A stretch of 64,000 nucleotides of DNA from Paracoccus gahaiensis (GTDB lineage: Bacteria; Pseudomonadota; Alphaproteobacteria; Rhodobacterales; Rhodobacteraceae), in the NCBI RefSeq assembly GCF_005048225.1, contig NZ_SUNI01000018.1:1-64000 (forward strand), read 5' to 3'. Positions 26,286 through 35,829 of the stretch are shown here, one piece after another (the first letter of the stretch is position 1; the number at the start of each line of letters is the position of its first letter). A program made the position numbers and the translations under genes. The notes below the pieces were generated by a model, which did no database searches, was not told where the DNA came from, and saw nothing but the letters and a program-made list of their open reading frames with translations.

Positions 26286-27173
26286 TTATGTCAGCGCTCC
26301 GGTCAGGATCGCGGCAACATGCTGCAGCGCGCGGTCCTTTGAGCGGCGCCGATGCCAGGCAAGATGAAGGGGAAAGCCTGCGACCGGGATCGGGGTGGGC
26401 AGGGCGACCAGGTCACTTGCCGCGGCCATCACCCGGGACGGCAGCATCGCGATCATGTCGGAGCCGCGCAGCAGGTCGGGCACCATGCCGAAACTCGGCA
26501 CCACCAGCCCCACGCGGCGGAACCGTCCGAGGCGGGCCAGCACGGCGTCCAGCGGACTTTGCGCCTCGCCCCTGCCCGACACCAGGATATGCGGCCAGGC
26601 GAGCCAGCGGTCGAGGTCGAAGCCGGGGATTGCCGGATGCCCGGGGCGCAGGGCGATGAGATAATGCTCGGACAGCAGCTCGTCGCGCTGGATGCCCGGG
26701 TCGTCGTCCGGGAAGACCGAGATGGCGATGTCGGTGCTGCCGTCCATCAGCGCGGCCTTCGCGGCCCCCGCGCCGTGCCAGGGCTGGATCACCAGGTCGA
26801 TGCCCGGGGCTGTCTCGGTTAAGGCACGCTGCAGCGGGCCGGTCACGAACAGCGCCGGATAATCCGCCATGGAAATCCGCAGGCACTGGCGGATCTCTGC
26901 CAGCGGCAACTCGGGCGGATCGACCAGATCAGTGACACCGGCCAGCAGCGATTTCAGCGGCGCGCGCAGGGCTTGCGCCTTGGCGGTCAGCCGCATGGTG
27001 CCGCGCCCCCGCTCCAGCAGTTGATCGCGGAACAGGTGTCGGCAGCGTTGCAGCGCGGCCGAGGCCGCCGGCTGCGACAGCCCCAGCCGATCGGCGGCCC
27101 GGCTGACATGCGCCTCGTCCAGCAGCGCATCGAGGATCACCAGCAGGTTCAGGTCAAGCGCGCGTAAATTCAT
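26286..27173 (-). CDS. LysR-family regulator of a neighbouring oxidoreductase
   Basis: This 295-aa regulator has the NodD/SyrM-like N-terminus MNLRALDLNLLVILDALLDE and HTH HVSRAADRLGLSQPAASAAL. It is divergent from the NAD(P)H oxidoreductase at 27262; an AATCGATT palindrome (27199-27206) in the 88-bp gap is a plausible binding centre. This arrangement is common for LysR genes controlling quinone or electrophile-reducing flavoproteins. No clear ribosome binding site is visible before the ATG. Confidence 0.88.
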   Translation of the reverse strand: MNLRALDLNLLVILDALLDEAHVSRAADRLGLSQPAASAALQRCRHLFRDQLLERGRGTMRLTAKAQALRAPLKSLLAGVTDLVDPPELPLAEIRQCLRISMADYPALFVTGPLQRALTETAPGIDLVIQPWHGAGAAKAALMDGSTDIAISVFPDDDPGIQRDELLSEHYLIALRPGHPAIPGFDLDRWLAWPHILVSGRGEAQSPLDAVLARLGRFRRVGLVVPSFGMVPDLLRGSDMIAMLPSRVMAAASDLVALPTPIPVAGFPLHLAWHRRRSKDRALQHVAAILTGALT

Positions 27174-27261
27174 GAAGGTGATAATAGACCAGATCTTTAA
27201 TCGATTGGTGTAATTTTCTCAGTGGCGGCATCGTCCGGTCATTCCGACCAAGGAGACGACG

Positions 27262-27828
27262 ATGACCAAGACCCTCATCCTGCTGTTTCATCCCGACCTG
27301 ACCCGGTCCAAGGCCAATCGCGCCTTGGCTGGCGCCGCAGCCACCCTGCCCGGGGTCGAGGTGGTGGACATGACCGCCGTCGCCCCGGACGGGTTCGATC
27401 TGTCCCGCGATGGAGTAGCCGAGGCCGCGCGCTTGCTGGCCGCCGACCGGATCGTGCTGCAGTTCCCGATGCAGTGGTATTCCACCCCGCCGCTGCTGAA
27501 GGCGTGGCAGGACGCCGTGCTGACGCGGATGTTCTATCTGGCGTATGAAGCCGAGGGGCGCCACCTGGAGGGCACGCCCCTGATGATCGCCACCACGGCG
27601 GGCAACACGCCCGAGGCCTACAGCCATGGTGGGGCCAATCTCATGCCGATGGCCGATCTGCTGGCGCCGCTGCGCACGACCGCGCATCGCTGCGGGCTGG
27701 TCTGGGCCGAGCCCTTCGTGGTCTATCGCGCCGACAGGCTGACCCAGGGGGAGCTGGACGCCATAGCCGCCGACTACTGCGCGGCGCTGATCCGTTGGAC
27801 CAACGCCTCCGCCCGGAAGGCGGCCTGA
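27262..27828 (+). CDS. NAD(P)H-dependent flavodoxin-fold oxidoreductase
   Basis: The 188-aa protein of the NQO1/KefF/MdaB type has a flavin-phosphate loop region after LILLFHPDLTRSKANRAL, the conserved FPMQWYSTPPLLKAWQDAVL block and a TTAGNTPEAYS segment near residue 115. These are cytoplasmic FMN/FAD quinone reductases that protect against electrophiles. GGAGA precedes the ATG. It is followed 3 bp later by a small membrane protein, probably in the same transcript, and is divergent from LysR. Confidence 0.87.
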   Translation: MTKTLILLFHPDLTRSKANRALAGAAATLPGVEVVDMTAVAPDGFDLSRDGVAEAARLLAADRIVLQFPMQWYSTPPLLKAWQDAVLTRMFYLAYEAEGRHLEGTPLMIATTAGNTPEAYSHGGANLMPMADLLAPLRTTAHRCGLVWAEPFVVYRADRLTQGELDAIAADYCAALIRWTNASARKAA

Positions 27829-27831
27829 GCG

Positions 27832-28245
27832 ATGGGCGGGACGCATGACACCTTCACGGATCCGGGCGCAGGCACGCCCCTGTGGTTCACCTTGGCAGCG
27901 CGCGCTCTGCCCGTTGGCATCTTCATCCAATTCCTCAGCGCCGGAACCGCGCTGTTTCGCGACGCGGAGATATGGGCGCTGCACGGCGCCATGGGCGGCG
28001 CGCTGGCCGTTCCTGTCCTCGCCCTTGCCGGTGGCGCAGCCTTGGTGATCCGGCTGCGCGGCTTCGGCTTGTGGGCGGGGCTGACCCTTGCGCTTTACCT
28101 CGCGCAAGTCGCGCTGGCCGCCGGGGCGAACCCGCTGCCTCTGTCCCTCCATCCGCTCAACGCTGCGTTGCTGCTGACCGCCAGCCTGACCCTGCTGGCC
28201 AAGGTCGAGCGTCGTTGTGCCCGACACCATCCGGATGGAGCCTGA
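27832..28245 (+). CDS. Small four-helix membrane protein (DUF6220-like)
   Basis: The 137-aa protein has four hydrophobic segments and resembles the DUF6220/cytochrome-like small membrane family: FLSAGTALF near the first helix, and conserved His residues in LHGAMGGALAVPV and SLHPLNAALLL. Function is unknown. It starts 3 bp after the oxidoreductase stop, so it is likely co-expressed. The histidines placed like heme ligands could suit a quinone/cytochrome role, which is inference. Confidence 0.65.
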   Translation: MGGTHDTFTDPGAGTPLWFTLAARALPVGIFIQFLSAGTALFRDAEIWALHGAMGGALAVPVLALAGGAALVIRLRGFGLWAGLTLALYLAQVALAAGANPLPLSLHPLNAALLLTASLTLLAKVERRCARHHPDGA

Positions 28246-28502
28246 TCCCGGGCCCGGTCGACGGGCACCAAACCGGAAGATGGGCCGTGTGGCGGGGTGT
28301 CGTCGCGCCGCGCCGACCTGTCGGCGCGAGGCTGCCGCCGTCCGAGCCCTGCAGGACCGACAGGCCATTTTTGCAGCAGAGCCCGATGCCGCCCCTCCAA
28401 AGCTGCGCGATGTCGCAACTTGCAGCCGTGCCCCGCGTTCAAGGGCGGGTCCGGAACCTCATCCCTGAGGAGCACCCCGCGTTTTGCCCAGCAAGGTAAC
28501 TG

Positions 28503-28793
28503 ATGATCAATCCGTTTCGATTTCGACCGGAGACCCCGGATACCGCCGCCGAGCCGGACGCAGAGGAGCTTGATGGCGGCACCGGAGATTGGGAGGACAA
28601 CTGGCTTTCCAACGTCATGGCCTGGGGCAGCCGGGTCTTGCTTCCGTCCTGGTGCGATACCCCCAAGCACTGGACGTCACGCCTCATGCAATATTTTCAC
28701 ACGTCCTGCCCCTGCTGCCTGTTCTTCAGGGGCATCGTGGTCGGGCTACCCCTCGGACTGGGCATCGGGATGGCATTCGGCCTTCTCATCTGA
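28503..28793 (+). CDS. Small cysteine-containing membrane-anchored protein
   Basis: A 96-aa product follows AAGG at 6 nt spacing. The N-terminal half is acidic (TAAEPDAEELDGG), the middle holds tryptophans and the motif SCPCCLFFRG, and the C-terminus is one hydrophobic glycine-rich helix (IVVGLPLGLGIGMAFGLLI). No family is recognised. The CPCC cluster next to a membrane segment could bind metal or be redox active. It ends 14 bp before the convergent CAP-domain gene. Confidence 0.6.
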   Translation: MINPFRFRPETPDTAAEPDAEELDGGTGDWEDNWLSNVMAWGSRVLLPSWCDTPKHWTSRLMQYFHTSCPCCLFFRGIVVGLPLGLGIGMAFGLLI

Positions 28794-28807
28794 CACGGCG
28801 CGCGGTG

Positions 28808-29740
28808 CTATTTCCCGCCGAACAATGCCACGGCCGTCAGCCGCCCGCCGCCCGCAGCCTCTGCGGCGAAGCCTATGTGAGACGCAGTCGAGCCGCCCAA
28901 AACATCGCCTTGGGTCGCGGCCTGCCTCCAGTCCGAACCGATCGTGGAAAGATCCCCTTCGGTGACCGAGGCGCCCGATCCGCCGATCATCGCAGATTGC
29001 ACGCTCAGGCTGGTCCAGCCCGTCGAACTCTCTGGCAGCAGATCGAAGATGTTCCCGGGAAGCTCTTCTGCGTCTCGTGCCAGATGCTCCAGAACACGTG
29101 CCGCGGCCTCGTCCAGATCGACATCGTGTTCGAGCGGCGCCAGGCTGGCGTCAGTGCGAGCATCGTTGATCTGCCGAACCGCAGTTTCGGCAATGTCTCC
29201 GGGGCCGAGCGCCGGACCGGCGCCCGCCTCATTCGCGCCGGGGCCGGAGAACGTCTGAACCGCGTAGACAGTGCTGCCTGCACCGGCGATCCCAAAGCCG
29301 AAGCTGTCAAAGCCGTCGGACAGGATGTTCTCGCGATGCCCCGGGCTCTGCATCCAGCCGTCGTGGAAGGCGTCCACGCGATCGACGTCCGGCGGTGCCG
29401 CGCAGCCGGTGCAGGTGGCGATGTTTTCGCCGCTGACGGCCCAGCTGTTGCCGCCCGCGGCAAGGAAGCGGTCGAACGGTGTCTCCCCTTCCGGCGAGAC
29501 GTGGTCATAGAAGTTCCGCTCCAGCATGTCCGCGGCATGACCTTGCGCTGCGTCATCCAGCACGTCGCTGCGCGTGAGGGCACCAAGGTCCGCCTCCTCG
29601 CGCGAGGCGTTGGTTCGCTCCAGTGCTGCCTCTCGCAGCTCGGCCAAGTTGTCCGCTTCCTGCGAAAGGGCGGGGGAGGCAAGGGGCCAGGTCAGAACGT
29701 TGACAAGGATGATGGGGGTCAGCACTGGGTGGCGTCGCAA
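28808..29740 (-). CDS. Secreted CAP-domain (SCP/PR-1) protein, TTG start
   Basis: The TTG at 29740 is preceded by AGGAGG at 7 nt, giving a clean signal peptide (RRHPVLTPIILVNVLTWPLASPALSQ). The longer ATG frame lacks a site and starts with arginine/cysteine-rich non-leader sequence. The mature 310-aa chain has the CAP core: HAADMLERNFYDHVSPEG, GENIA, and WMQSPGHRENILS (CAP2-like). A C-terminal region (about 200-310) is less conserved. CAP proteins are extracytoplasmic; the bacterial role is unclear. Confidence 0.85.
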   Translation of the reverse strand: MRRHPVLTPIILVNVLTWPLASPALSQEADNLAELREAALERTNASREEADLGALTRSDVLDDAAQGHAADMLERNFYDHVSPEGETPFDRFLAAGGNSWAVSGENIATCTGCAAPPDVDRVDAFHDGWMQSPGHRENILSDGFDSFGFGIAGAGSTVYAVQTFSGPGANEAGAGPALGPGDIAETAVRQINDARTDASLAPLEHDVDLDEAAARVLEHLARDAEELPGNIFDLLPESSTGWTSLSVQSAMIGGSGASVTEGDLSTIGSDWRQAATQGDVLGGSTASHIGFAAEAAGGGRLTAVALFGGK

Positions 29741-30033
29741 GGTGGTTCCTCCTGTTGTCCGGGAGACGAACGGTGCGCGGCAGGCAGGGTTGCACCGGAC
29801 GCGTGTCACTTCCTAAGAAGCGCCCCGTGTCCGCCGCTCTGGCGACACGTGGGAATGCCGCGAGACTGGCAGGTGCGCCTGCGTCGAGGCCGGTCCCGTG
29901 ACGCTGCACTGCACCATCAAACGGAGGACGACGGGCGGCTATGGACCGAATTTTCTTACCGCCTTAGCATGGCACTCAGTTCGACGGACTTGGCAGCAAT
30001 GCTGTGCTTCCTGGTCCTCGTCAGCCATGCACC

Positions 30034-30909
30034 TCACGCGCTGATCCTGGCCTCCCGCATATCTCGACCCGGTGGCGAGCCGAACAGGCGGGCATAATCG
30101 CGCGTGAACTGCGGCACGCTCTCATATCCGACGGCATGGGCGGCATGGCCGATCGCGGCCCCCTGTGCCAGCATCCGGCGGCGCGCCTCGATGAGCCGCA
30201 ACTGCTTCTGGAACTGCAAGGGCGAGAGGGTGGTGATCGCGCGGAAATGCTGGTGGAAGGAGGATTCGCTCATCCCAGCCAGTTTAGCCAGATCGGTGAC
30301 GCGCAGGGTGTTTGCGTATTCCTGGCGGATCAGGGCGACTGCGCGGGCGATACTATGGGCATGACTGTCGACCGCACCAAGCGCCCGGATCGCGGCGCCA
30401 TGACGGCCTGTCAGCAGCCAGTAATGCATCTCGCGCAGAAGGGCCTCGCCCAAGACCGGCTGCGCGGTGGGCCGGTCCAGAAGGCGCATCAGCCGCCAAG
30501 CGGCATCCGTCACATCCGGATCGGCAGGCTCGATCCTGACCGGGGCCCTGTCGCTAGCACCCAGATCCGCCTCCACCGCAAGTTCGCGCAACAGGGCCGG
30601 GTCCAGTTCCAGCGCCAGCGCGTAATAGGGGGCTGCGGGGCTCGCCTCGATGATCTCGCTGACCGTGGGCACATCGGCGGTGATCACCAGCGCCTCTCCC
30701 GCGCCATAGTCGAAGCGGGTCGTGCCCATCGTCACCCGCTTGCGACCCTGAAGACAGATCGCGACGAGCGGCTTTTGCACAGCCACCTGCAATTCGCCGG
30801 GCGAGAGCTGACGCATCACGCCCAAGCCCCGAAACGGGGTCGGTGCAAGACCGAAGCGGTCCGCATGGGCGTCAGCGTGGCGGCGGACAAGGGGGAGAAG
30901 GCTGGGCAT
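30034..30909 (-). CDS. AraC-family regulator with N-terminal cupin domain
   Basis: The 291-aa protein has an AraC_N (PF06719-type) effector domain containing LVAICLQGRKRVTMG and GEALVITADVPT. Two C-terminal HTH motifs follow, including VTDLAKLAGMSESSFHQHFR and AHAVGYESVPQFTRDYARLFG. ATG 30909 with CGGAG at 7 nt is preferred over an upstream ATG. It is divergent from an SDR gene 172 bp away, a very common pair in proteobacteria in which it activates the oxidoreductase. Confidence 0.9.
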   Translation of the reverse strand: MPSLLPLVRRHADAHADRFGLAPTPFRGLGVMRQLSPGELQVAVQKPLVAICLQGRKRVTMGTTRFDYGAGEALVITADVPTVSEIIEASPAAPYYALALELDPALLRELAVEADLGASDRAPVRIEPADPDVTDAAWRLMRLLDRPTAQPVLGEALLREMHYWLLTGRHGAAIRALGAVDSHAHSIARAVALIRQEYANTLRVTDLAKLAGMSESSFHQHFRAITTLSPLQFQKQLRLIEARRRMLAQGAAIGHAAHAVGYESVPQFTRDYARLFGSPPGRDMREARISA

Positions 30910-31080
30910 CGACGGACTCCGAGGGACGAGGCTTACAGTATCAGGCAAGCCTAGTGCCCTATGCACAAGTCGTCCCGCCGGATTTCACCGAAACAGGCAA
31001 GAGAGGCCGAGGAACAGGCAACATAAGTCAGTCGTCATGCCCCATCTTCTGTCTCATCTGCTGAAGAGAAGGAACAAGAC

Positions 31081-31836
31081 ATGAGCAAGATCGCACTGGT
31101 CACCGGCGCCAACCGAGGCCTTGGCCGCAACACCGCCCTGTCCATCGCCCGCCGTGGCGGCGATGTCGTCGTCGCCTATCGCGGCAATGCCGCCCAAGCC
31201 AATGAGGTCGTCAGGGACATCGAAGCGCTTGGCCGCAAGGCTGTGGCGCTTCAGCTTGATGTGTCGAAGCTATCGGAACTCCCGTCCTTTGCCGCGGCGC
31301 TGCAGCGCTGCTTGCAGGATGTCTGGGGGCGCGACAGCTTCGACCATCTGATAAACAATGCTGGGCATGGCGAGTTCACCCCCTTTGCCGAAACCACCGA
31401 GGCGCAGTTTGACGGGCTGTTCAACGTGCATGTGAAAGGGGTCTACTTCCTGACACAGGCCTTGCTGCCGCTGATCGCGGATGGCGGGCGGATCGTGAAT
31501 TTCTCGACCGGCCTGACGCGGTTCTCCGCAGAGGGTTTCTCGGCCTATGCCGCGGCCAAGGGGGCTGTCGAGGTGCTAACGCGCTATCTGGCGAAAGAGC
31601 TGGGGCCTCGCGGCATCGCGGTCAACACCGTGGCCCCTGGCGCCATCGAGACGGATTTCGGGGGCGGGATCGTGCGCGACAACGCCGATGTGAACGCGCT
31701 TTACGCGGGAATGACCGCGCTTGGCCGCGTGGGCCTGCCAGACGATATCGGTACGATGGTGGCAAGCCTGCTGTCCGACGACAATCGGTGGGTCACGGGG
31801 CAGCGGATCGAAGTCTCGGGCGGTCAGGCGATCTGA
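31081..31836 (+). CDS. Short-chain dehydrogenase/reductase
   Basis: This 251-aa classical SDR has the cofactor motif TGANRGLGRNTAL, NNAGHGEF for the fold, catalytic Ser in NFSTGLTRF and YAAAKGAVEVL (Tyr-x-x-x-Lys). The N-terminal Arg in the glycine loop and AYRGN after beta-2 favour NADP(H). Substrate is unknown. AAGGA lies 7 nt before the ATG, and the AraC-type gene is divergent. Confidence 0.9.
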   Translation: MSKIALVTGANRGLGRNTALSIARRGGDVVVAYRGNAAQANEVVRDIEALGRKAVALQLDVSKLSELPSFAAALQRCLQDVWGRDSFDHLINNAGHGEFTPFAETTEAQFDGLFNVHVKGVYFLTQALLPLIADGGRIVNFSTGLTRFSAEGFSAYAAAKGAVEVLTRYLAKELGPRGIAVNTVAPGAIETDFGGGIVRDNADVNALYAGMTALGRVGLPDDIGTMVASLLSDDNRWVTGQRIEVSGGQAI

Positions 31837-32272
31837 AGGCACGGTCCCGGGTCAGCGCGGCAAAGCGCTGGCCTGCCTTCACCCCATTGCAGGCTGCTGC
31901 GCGGGGGTCATCTGACTCGTTGGAACAGCCTCTCCGCCAGTAGATATCGCGACGCTGCGGGTCGACAGCGCTGGCGGCGCCGGTAAGCACCTCATCCCGA
32001 ACCTGCGCCGCGCTCTGGGAGAGCACCATTCGAGCTTGGTGCTGGTGGGTGACCCACTGTGCCTGTCGACCGGTGTCCGGATGGCGGAAACCACGCTGAC
32101 AAGATCCTGTTGAAGACCGACGTCCGTCCGAGCGCGTAGAAGTCCTCTTCAGACAAACCAGTCATCGGGCGTGGTCGCAAAACTGGAAGCATGTCATCCC
32201 CATCTGTTCCTTGATGAAAGGATGGAGCAAGCTGCGTGCTCGGAATACGCTGTATTGTGCAGGATATTTTTC
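31837..32272. other. Intergenic stretch, no identified gene
   Basis: This lies between an SDR and a LysR gene, both rightward. Open frames are short on both strands. A leftward frame near 32000-32190 begins MTGLSEEDFYALGRTS after a short run but has no partner domain or clear start. It could be a coding remnant. No terminator hairpin with a T-run was seen. Confidence 0.4.
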
Positions 32273-33157
32273 ATGAATGACAAACTGTCTTGGGCGGATC
32301 TGGAGGTTTTCTTCCATGTTGCCGAAAGCGGGGGCCTGAGTGCGGCCGGGCGGTTGACGGGGCTCAGCCCTCCCACCGTCGGGCGCCGCATGCTCGCTTT
32401 GGAGCAGCGCGCGGGACAGGCCTTGTTCCATCGGTCACAGATCGGATACAGCCTGACCCCGGCGGGAAAGGCGCTGCATGACCGGGTCCGCGTCATGCAT
32501 TCCTGTTCAATTCCGGTGCAGGAAATCCTGCACGCGCGACGAGAAACGCCATTGATCCGCCTGTCCGCAGGCACGGCGACGGCGCATTTCCTGGCGGACA
32601 AGTTCAGCCTGCTGAACCGATCCAGCGACGGCTTCCGGCTGAACTTCGTGACGACGGAAGCGGTGCTGGACATCGCGCATCGGGAAGTCGATCTGGGTAT
32701 CCGCAATCGTCCCGCCGAGGGAGGCAATCTGGCCTCGCTCAGCCTGGGCATCCTGCGTTTCGCCCCTTACCGGAGTTGGAGCGTCGGCAACCCCGATCTG
32801 CTGGGGTGGGTGGGGATCGATCCGGCCCATGCCAAACATGCCGCGGTCCGATGGCTGCACGATCAGGGACATGGGATCAGCGTTCTGGCAAATTCGATCG
32901 CCACGGTTCATGAGCTTGTAAGGTCTGGCGCAGGCATCGGTGTCATGCCCTGCATGATCGGAGATTGTGATTCGTCGCTGGCGCGTATCGGCCCGATCAT
33001 CGAGGAGCTGACTGAACAGCAGTATCTGGTGATGCATGACGACGACCGCCACAGATCCCCAATACGCCGGCTGATCGAGCGATTGACGAAGATCTATCAG
33101 GACAATGGCCCCTTGCTGGCCGGAGACCGGCCCATGCGGGGAAGTGCATCCGCATAG
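32273..33157 (+). CDS. LysR-family regulator
   Basis: AGGA 8 nt before ATG 32273 starts a 294-aa protein with HTH WADLEVFFHVAESGGLSAAG and GLSPPTVGRRMLALEQRAG, followed by an effector domain with EVDLGIRNRPAEGGNLAS. It is not divergent from an enzyme gene, unlike the other LysR genes here; it faces the GST gene convergently across a strong terminator. The target is unknown. Confidence 0.85.
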   Translation: MNDKLSWADLEVFFHVAESGGLSAAGRLTGLSPPTVGRRMLALEQRAGQALFHRSQIGYSLTPAGKALHDRVRVMHSCSIPVQEILHARRETPLIRLSAGTATAHFLADKFSLLNRSSDGFRLNFVTTEAVLDIAHREVDLGIRNRPAEGGNLASLSLGILRFAPYRSWSVGNPDLLGWVGIDPAHAKHAAVRWLHDQGHGISVLANSIATVHELVRSGAGIGVMPCMIGDCDSSLARIGPIIEELTEQQYLVMHDDDRHRSPIRRLIERLTKIYQDNGPLLAGDRPMRGSASA

Positions 33158-33184
33158 CGATCGCAGCAAGGTCCGATCATCGCA

Positions 33185-33226
33185 CCGTGCCAAGGCCCCG
33201 CCCACACCGCCGGGGCCTTGGCACGG
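33185..33226. terminator. Bidirectional hairpin terminator
   Basis: A perfect 16-bp stem (CCGTGCCAAGGCCCCG with CGGGGCCTTGGCACGG) and a 10-nt loop sit between the convergent LysR (stop 33157) and GST (stop 33230) genes. There is no strong T-run, but the position and stability suit a shared terminator. Confidence 0.75.
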
Positions 33227-33229
33227 ACA

Positions 33230-33793
33230 TCACGGCTGCATGCGTTCCGCACACCGGGCGACCCAATCCCGGATCGCCGGCGCCTCGGGCATCAGGTCCG
33301 GAAACCAATGAAACGGCGAGCTGCACAGCATGTCCGCCGCGGTGAACCGGTCCCCCAGCAGATACGGCCCCGGATCAAGCGCCTCGGTCAACCGCGCCGT
33401 CATCGTGTCGATGTCGCGGAGCGAGGCGGTGACCGCGGGATGGCTCAATTGCGCCCAGTGCAGCAGGATCAGCGGCTCCATCACGCCCTGATAGTAGAAC
33501 AGCCACGACAGATAGGCGCCGCGTCCCACTTCGCCGGGCAAAGGGCCGAGCTTGGCGTCTGGATAGGCATCGGTCAGATACACGATGATCGCCCCGCGCT
33601 CGCGCAGCGTCTCGGCGCCATCGACAAGATAGGGGACCTTCTTCTCCGGGTGCGGATTTGCCGGGTCGGGCTGGCCGGAACCATCCTGGCGCGGGATCGA
33701 GACCTCGCGGATCTCGACATTGGCCTCCAGCATCCGGACAAGGGTCGCGATGGTGTCGGAACGCGATTGTGGCGCATGATAAAGAACGGGCAT
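33230..33793 (-). CDS. Glutathione S-transferase family protein
   Basis: The 187-aa protein has a thioredoxin-like N-terminal domain (PVLYHAPQSRS, KKVPYLVDGAETLRERGAIIVYL, with the cis-Pro of VPYL and the Glu-Arg of the GSH site) and a helical C-terminal domain with FTAADM. ATG 33793 has GAAGGA at 8 nt; an in-frame GTG one codon upstream is possible. It is divergent from a WYL-domain regulator, its probable controller. Substrate is unknown. Confidence 0.87.
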   Translation of the reverse strand: MPVLYHAPQSRSDTIATLVRMLEANVEIREVSIPRQDGSGQPDPANPHPEKKVPYLVDGAETLRERGAIIVYLTDAYPDAKLGPLPGEVGRGAYLSWLFYYQGVMEPLILLHWAQLSHPAVTASLRDIDTMTARLTEALDPGPYLLGDRFTAADMLCSSPFHWFPDLMPEAPAIRDWVARCAERMQP

Positions 33794-33864
33794 CACGGAT
33801 TTCCTTCAGATCTGGATGCACCTGACATAGCTTGGGGCTCCTGACAGAACGAGGCAGCAGCAAG

Positions 33865-34593
33865 ATGGCACGACAGGACAGGCTGATGCGCCTCATGACT
33901 GCGCTGCGGCGGCTGCCCGCCCCGGTGACTGCCGCGCGGCTGGCCGAGGAAACGGAGATCTCACGCCGGCAGCTTTACCGCGACATTGCCACGCTTCGGG
34001 CAGGCGGAGCCTTGATCGATGGCGCGGCGGGGGTTGGATATGCGCTGACCGAAGACGCCGTCCTGCCGCCGCAGAGTTTCTCGCAACTGGAGATCGAGGC
34101 TTTGATGTTGGCGATCGGCAGCCTGCGCCATCTTGGCGACGCGACGCTGGCGCGGGCGGGCGGCGATGCGGTGGCGCGGATCATCGCGACCCTGCCGGAT
34201 CGTCAGGCCCGGCAGGCGATGCACAGCGTCATGCGGACCTGGCGTCCGACCGACATGCGTCCCGATGTGGTGGTCGACATGGACCTGCTGCGGCAGGCCT
34301 GCTGGGACGAGACCAGCCTGTGGATTCGCTATCGCGATCTGAAGGACCAGATGACCGAACGCGAGATCTGGCCGATTTCCATGTCCTATAGTCCCGAGGC
34401 GCTGCTGCTGCTGGCCCTTTGCCAGGCGCGGCAGGACTATCGTTTCTTCCATGTTGCCCGCATCGAGGCTTTGCGTCCAGGCGGAACAAGCTTCCGGCCA
34501 CGCCGGGCAGAACTTCTCCGCAGATTTACAGCGCAAAGGATGGATAAAAAGCAGGATCCCAGGACCAGCCAGGATGCACCGTGCCAGTCGTAG
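33865..34593 (+). CDS. HTH-WYL (YafY-type) transcriptional regulator
   Basis: The 242-aa protein has a DeoR-like HTH (RLAEETEISRRQLYRDIATLRAGGALI) and a C-terminal WYL-type ligand domain (SLWIRYRDLKDQMTEREIWP). GAGG lies upstream of ATG 33865; an earlier TTG in frame has no support. It is divergent from GST. The C-terminal 20 residues are Arg/Lys/Gln-rich and unlike the family core. Confidence 0.85.
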   Translation: MARQDRLMRLMTALRRLPAPVTAARLAEETEISRRQLYRDIATLRAGGALIDGAAGVGYALTEDAVLPPQSFSQLEIEALMLAIGSLRHLGDATLARAGGDAVARIIATLPDRQARQAMHSVMRTWRPTDMRPDVVVDMDLLRQACWDETSLWIRYRDLKDQMTEREIWPISMSYSPEALLLLALCQARQDYRFFHVARIEALRPGGTSFRPRRAELLRRFTAQRMDKKQDPRTSQDAPCQS

Positions 34594-34824
34594 CCTGACC
34601 TTCAGCGCCCTTTTAAAGGCAAAGTGGCGCCGAGGAGACGAAATGAACAGGGTGCGGTCGGCACCTCATCTCGCGATCCACCTGTCGGTTATTGTAACTC
34701 TGTCCCCATCAGAAGCATCGTCCGGTGAGAATTGCTGCAGCAGGCATGCGCGGCCGGATCAAGAAAATCGCATTGCAACGATCTTCAATGGCCGGAGGGC
34801 GACTATGAGCCGTTCTCTGGCTCA

Positions 34825-35730
34825 TCAGCCGATCGTCGCATCTCGGGCAGCCGCGTCTCTGACCATGGCGAGGAACGCCGCAAATCCCGCCGACGGGTTG
34901 CGCCTGCCGGGGTAATACAGGCTGAAGCCCGGGCGGGGCGGGGTCCAGTCGGCCAGCAGGCGGGTCAGCCGCCCGGCAGCGATGTCCTCGGCTACGTCCT
35001 GCTCGATGAAGAACCCGATGCCGGCACCGTCCAGGACGGCCGTGCGGGCGATGGCCGCCTCGTCCAGGGTCAGGCGGCCCTGGGCCTCGAGCTGGATCAC
35101 CTCTCCGGCCCGCTCGAAGGCCCAGCGGAACAGCGCGCCGTTCGGCAACCGCACGCGGAAGCAATCCATCAGCGGCAGGTCGGCGGGGCTCAGCGGCATG
35201 CCATGGGCCGCAACCCAATCCGGCGAGGCCACGACGGCATAGCGCTGCGGTCGCCCAAGGGGCAGCGCGATCATGTCCCGGGGCACCAGATCGGCGGGGC
35301 GGAGGCCCAGATCGAAGCCCTCGGCCACGATGTCGACCAGCCGTCCCTCGGTGACCAGATCGACAGCCATGTCGGGGTATCGGCGCAGGAAGGACAGGAC
35401 CAGCGGCGCAATCTCGCGTCCCGCCTGGACCGAGGCGTTGATGCGCAGCACCCCCGACGGTGTCTGGCGCTGCGACTGCACCGCCTCCATCGCGCCGCGG
35501 ATCTCGGCGACGGCGGGGGCGATGCGATCGACGAAGGCGCGCCCGGCATCGCTCAGCGAGACGCTGCGCGTGGTGCGGTTGAACAGGCGCACGCCGAGGC
35601 TGGCCTCCAGCCGCGCAATGCTGTGCGACAGCGCGGTGGTGGACATGCCCAGATCCAACGCCGCCGCCCGGAACGATCCGCGCCGCGCGATGGCCAGAAC
35701 CGCCTCCAACCTCATCAGCCCGTTGTCCAT
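34825..35730 (-). CDS. LysR-family regulator of the SnoaL-SDR operon
   Basis: A 301-aa protein begins [20 protein letters not shown] with [30 protein letters not shown] 8 nt upstream selects ATG 35730 over the long frame extension, which is antisense to the next operon. The effector domain carries the typical [21 protein letters not shown] stretch. It is divergent from the SnoaL/SDR pair at 35830, which it probably regulates. Confidence 0.88.
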   Translation of the reverse strand: MDNGLMRLEAVLAIARRGSFRAAALDLGMSTTALSHSIARLEASLGVRLFNRTTRSVSLSDAGRAFVDRIAPAVAEIRGAMEAVQSQRQTPSGVLRINASVQAGREIAPLVLSFLRRYPDMAVDLVTEGRLVDIVAEGFDLGLRPADLVPRDMIALPLGRPQRYAVVASPDWVAAHGMPLSPADLPLMDCFRVRLPNGALFRWAFERAGEVIQLEAQGRLTLDEAAIARTAVLDGAGIGFFIEQDVAEDIAAGRLTRLLADWTPPRPGFSLYYPGRRNPSAGFAAFLAMVRDAAARDATIG

Positions 35731-35829
35731 TGTCCCGATCCTGTCATCGTCAGATGCCGGTTTGTCCTGATTATCCACACGGTGGTCCAGGGCTATGTTG
35801 AACGCATCAGAAACGAAAGGACCGATCTC

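Noticed and set aside
27154..28368. Leftward open frame of 404 codons
   Set aside because: It is antisense to the NAD(P)H oxidoreductase and DUF6220-like genes, with low-complexity Arg/Gln-rich translation.
28589..30097. Rightward open frame of 502 codons
   Set aside because: It runs out of frame through the small CPCC gene and antisense through the CAP-domain gene; the encoded sequence has no domain.
34732..35829. Rightward frame leading into the SnoaL-like gene
   Set aside because: Only the last 107 codons form the SnoaL protein, which has its own ribosome binding site at ATG 35830; the rest is antisense to LysR.
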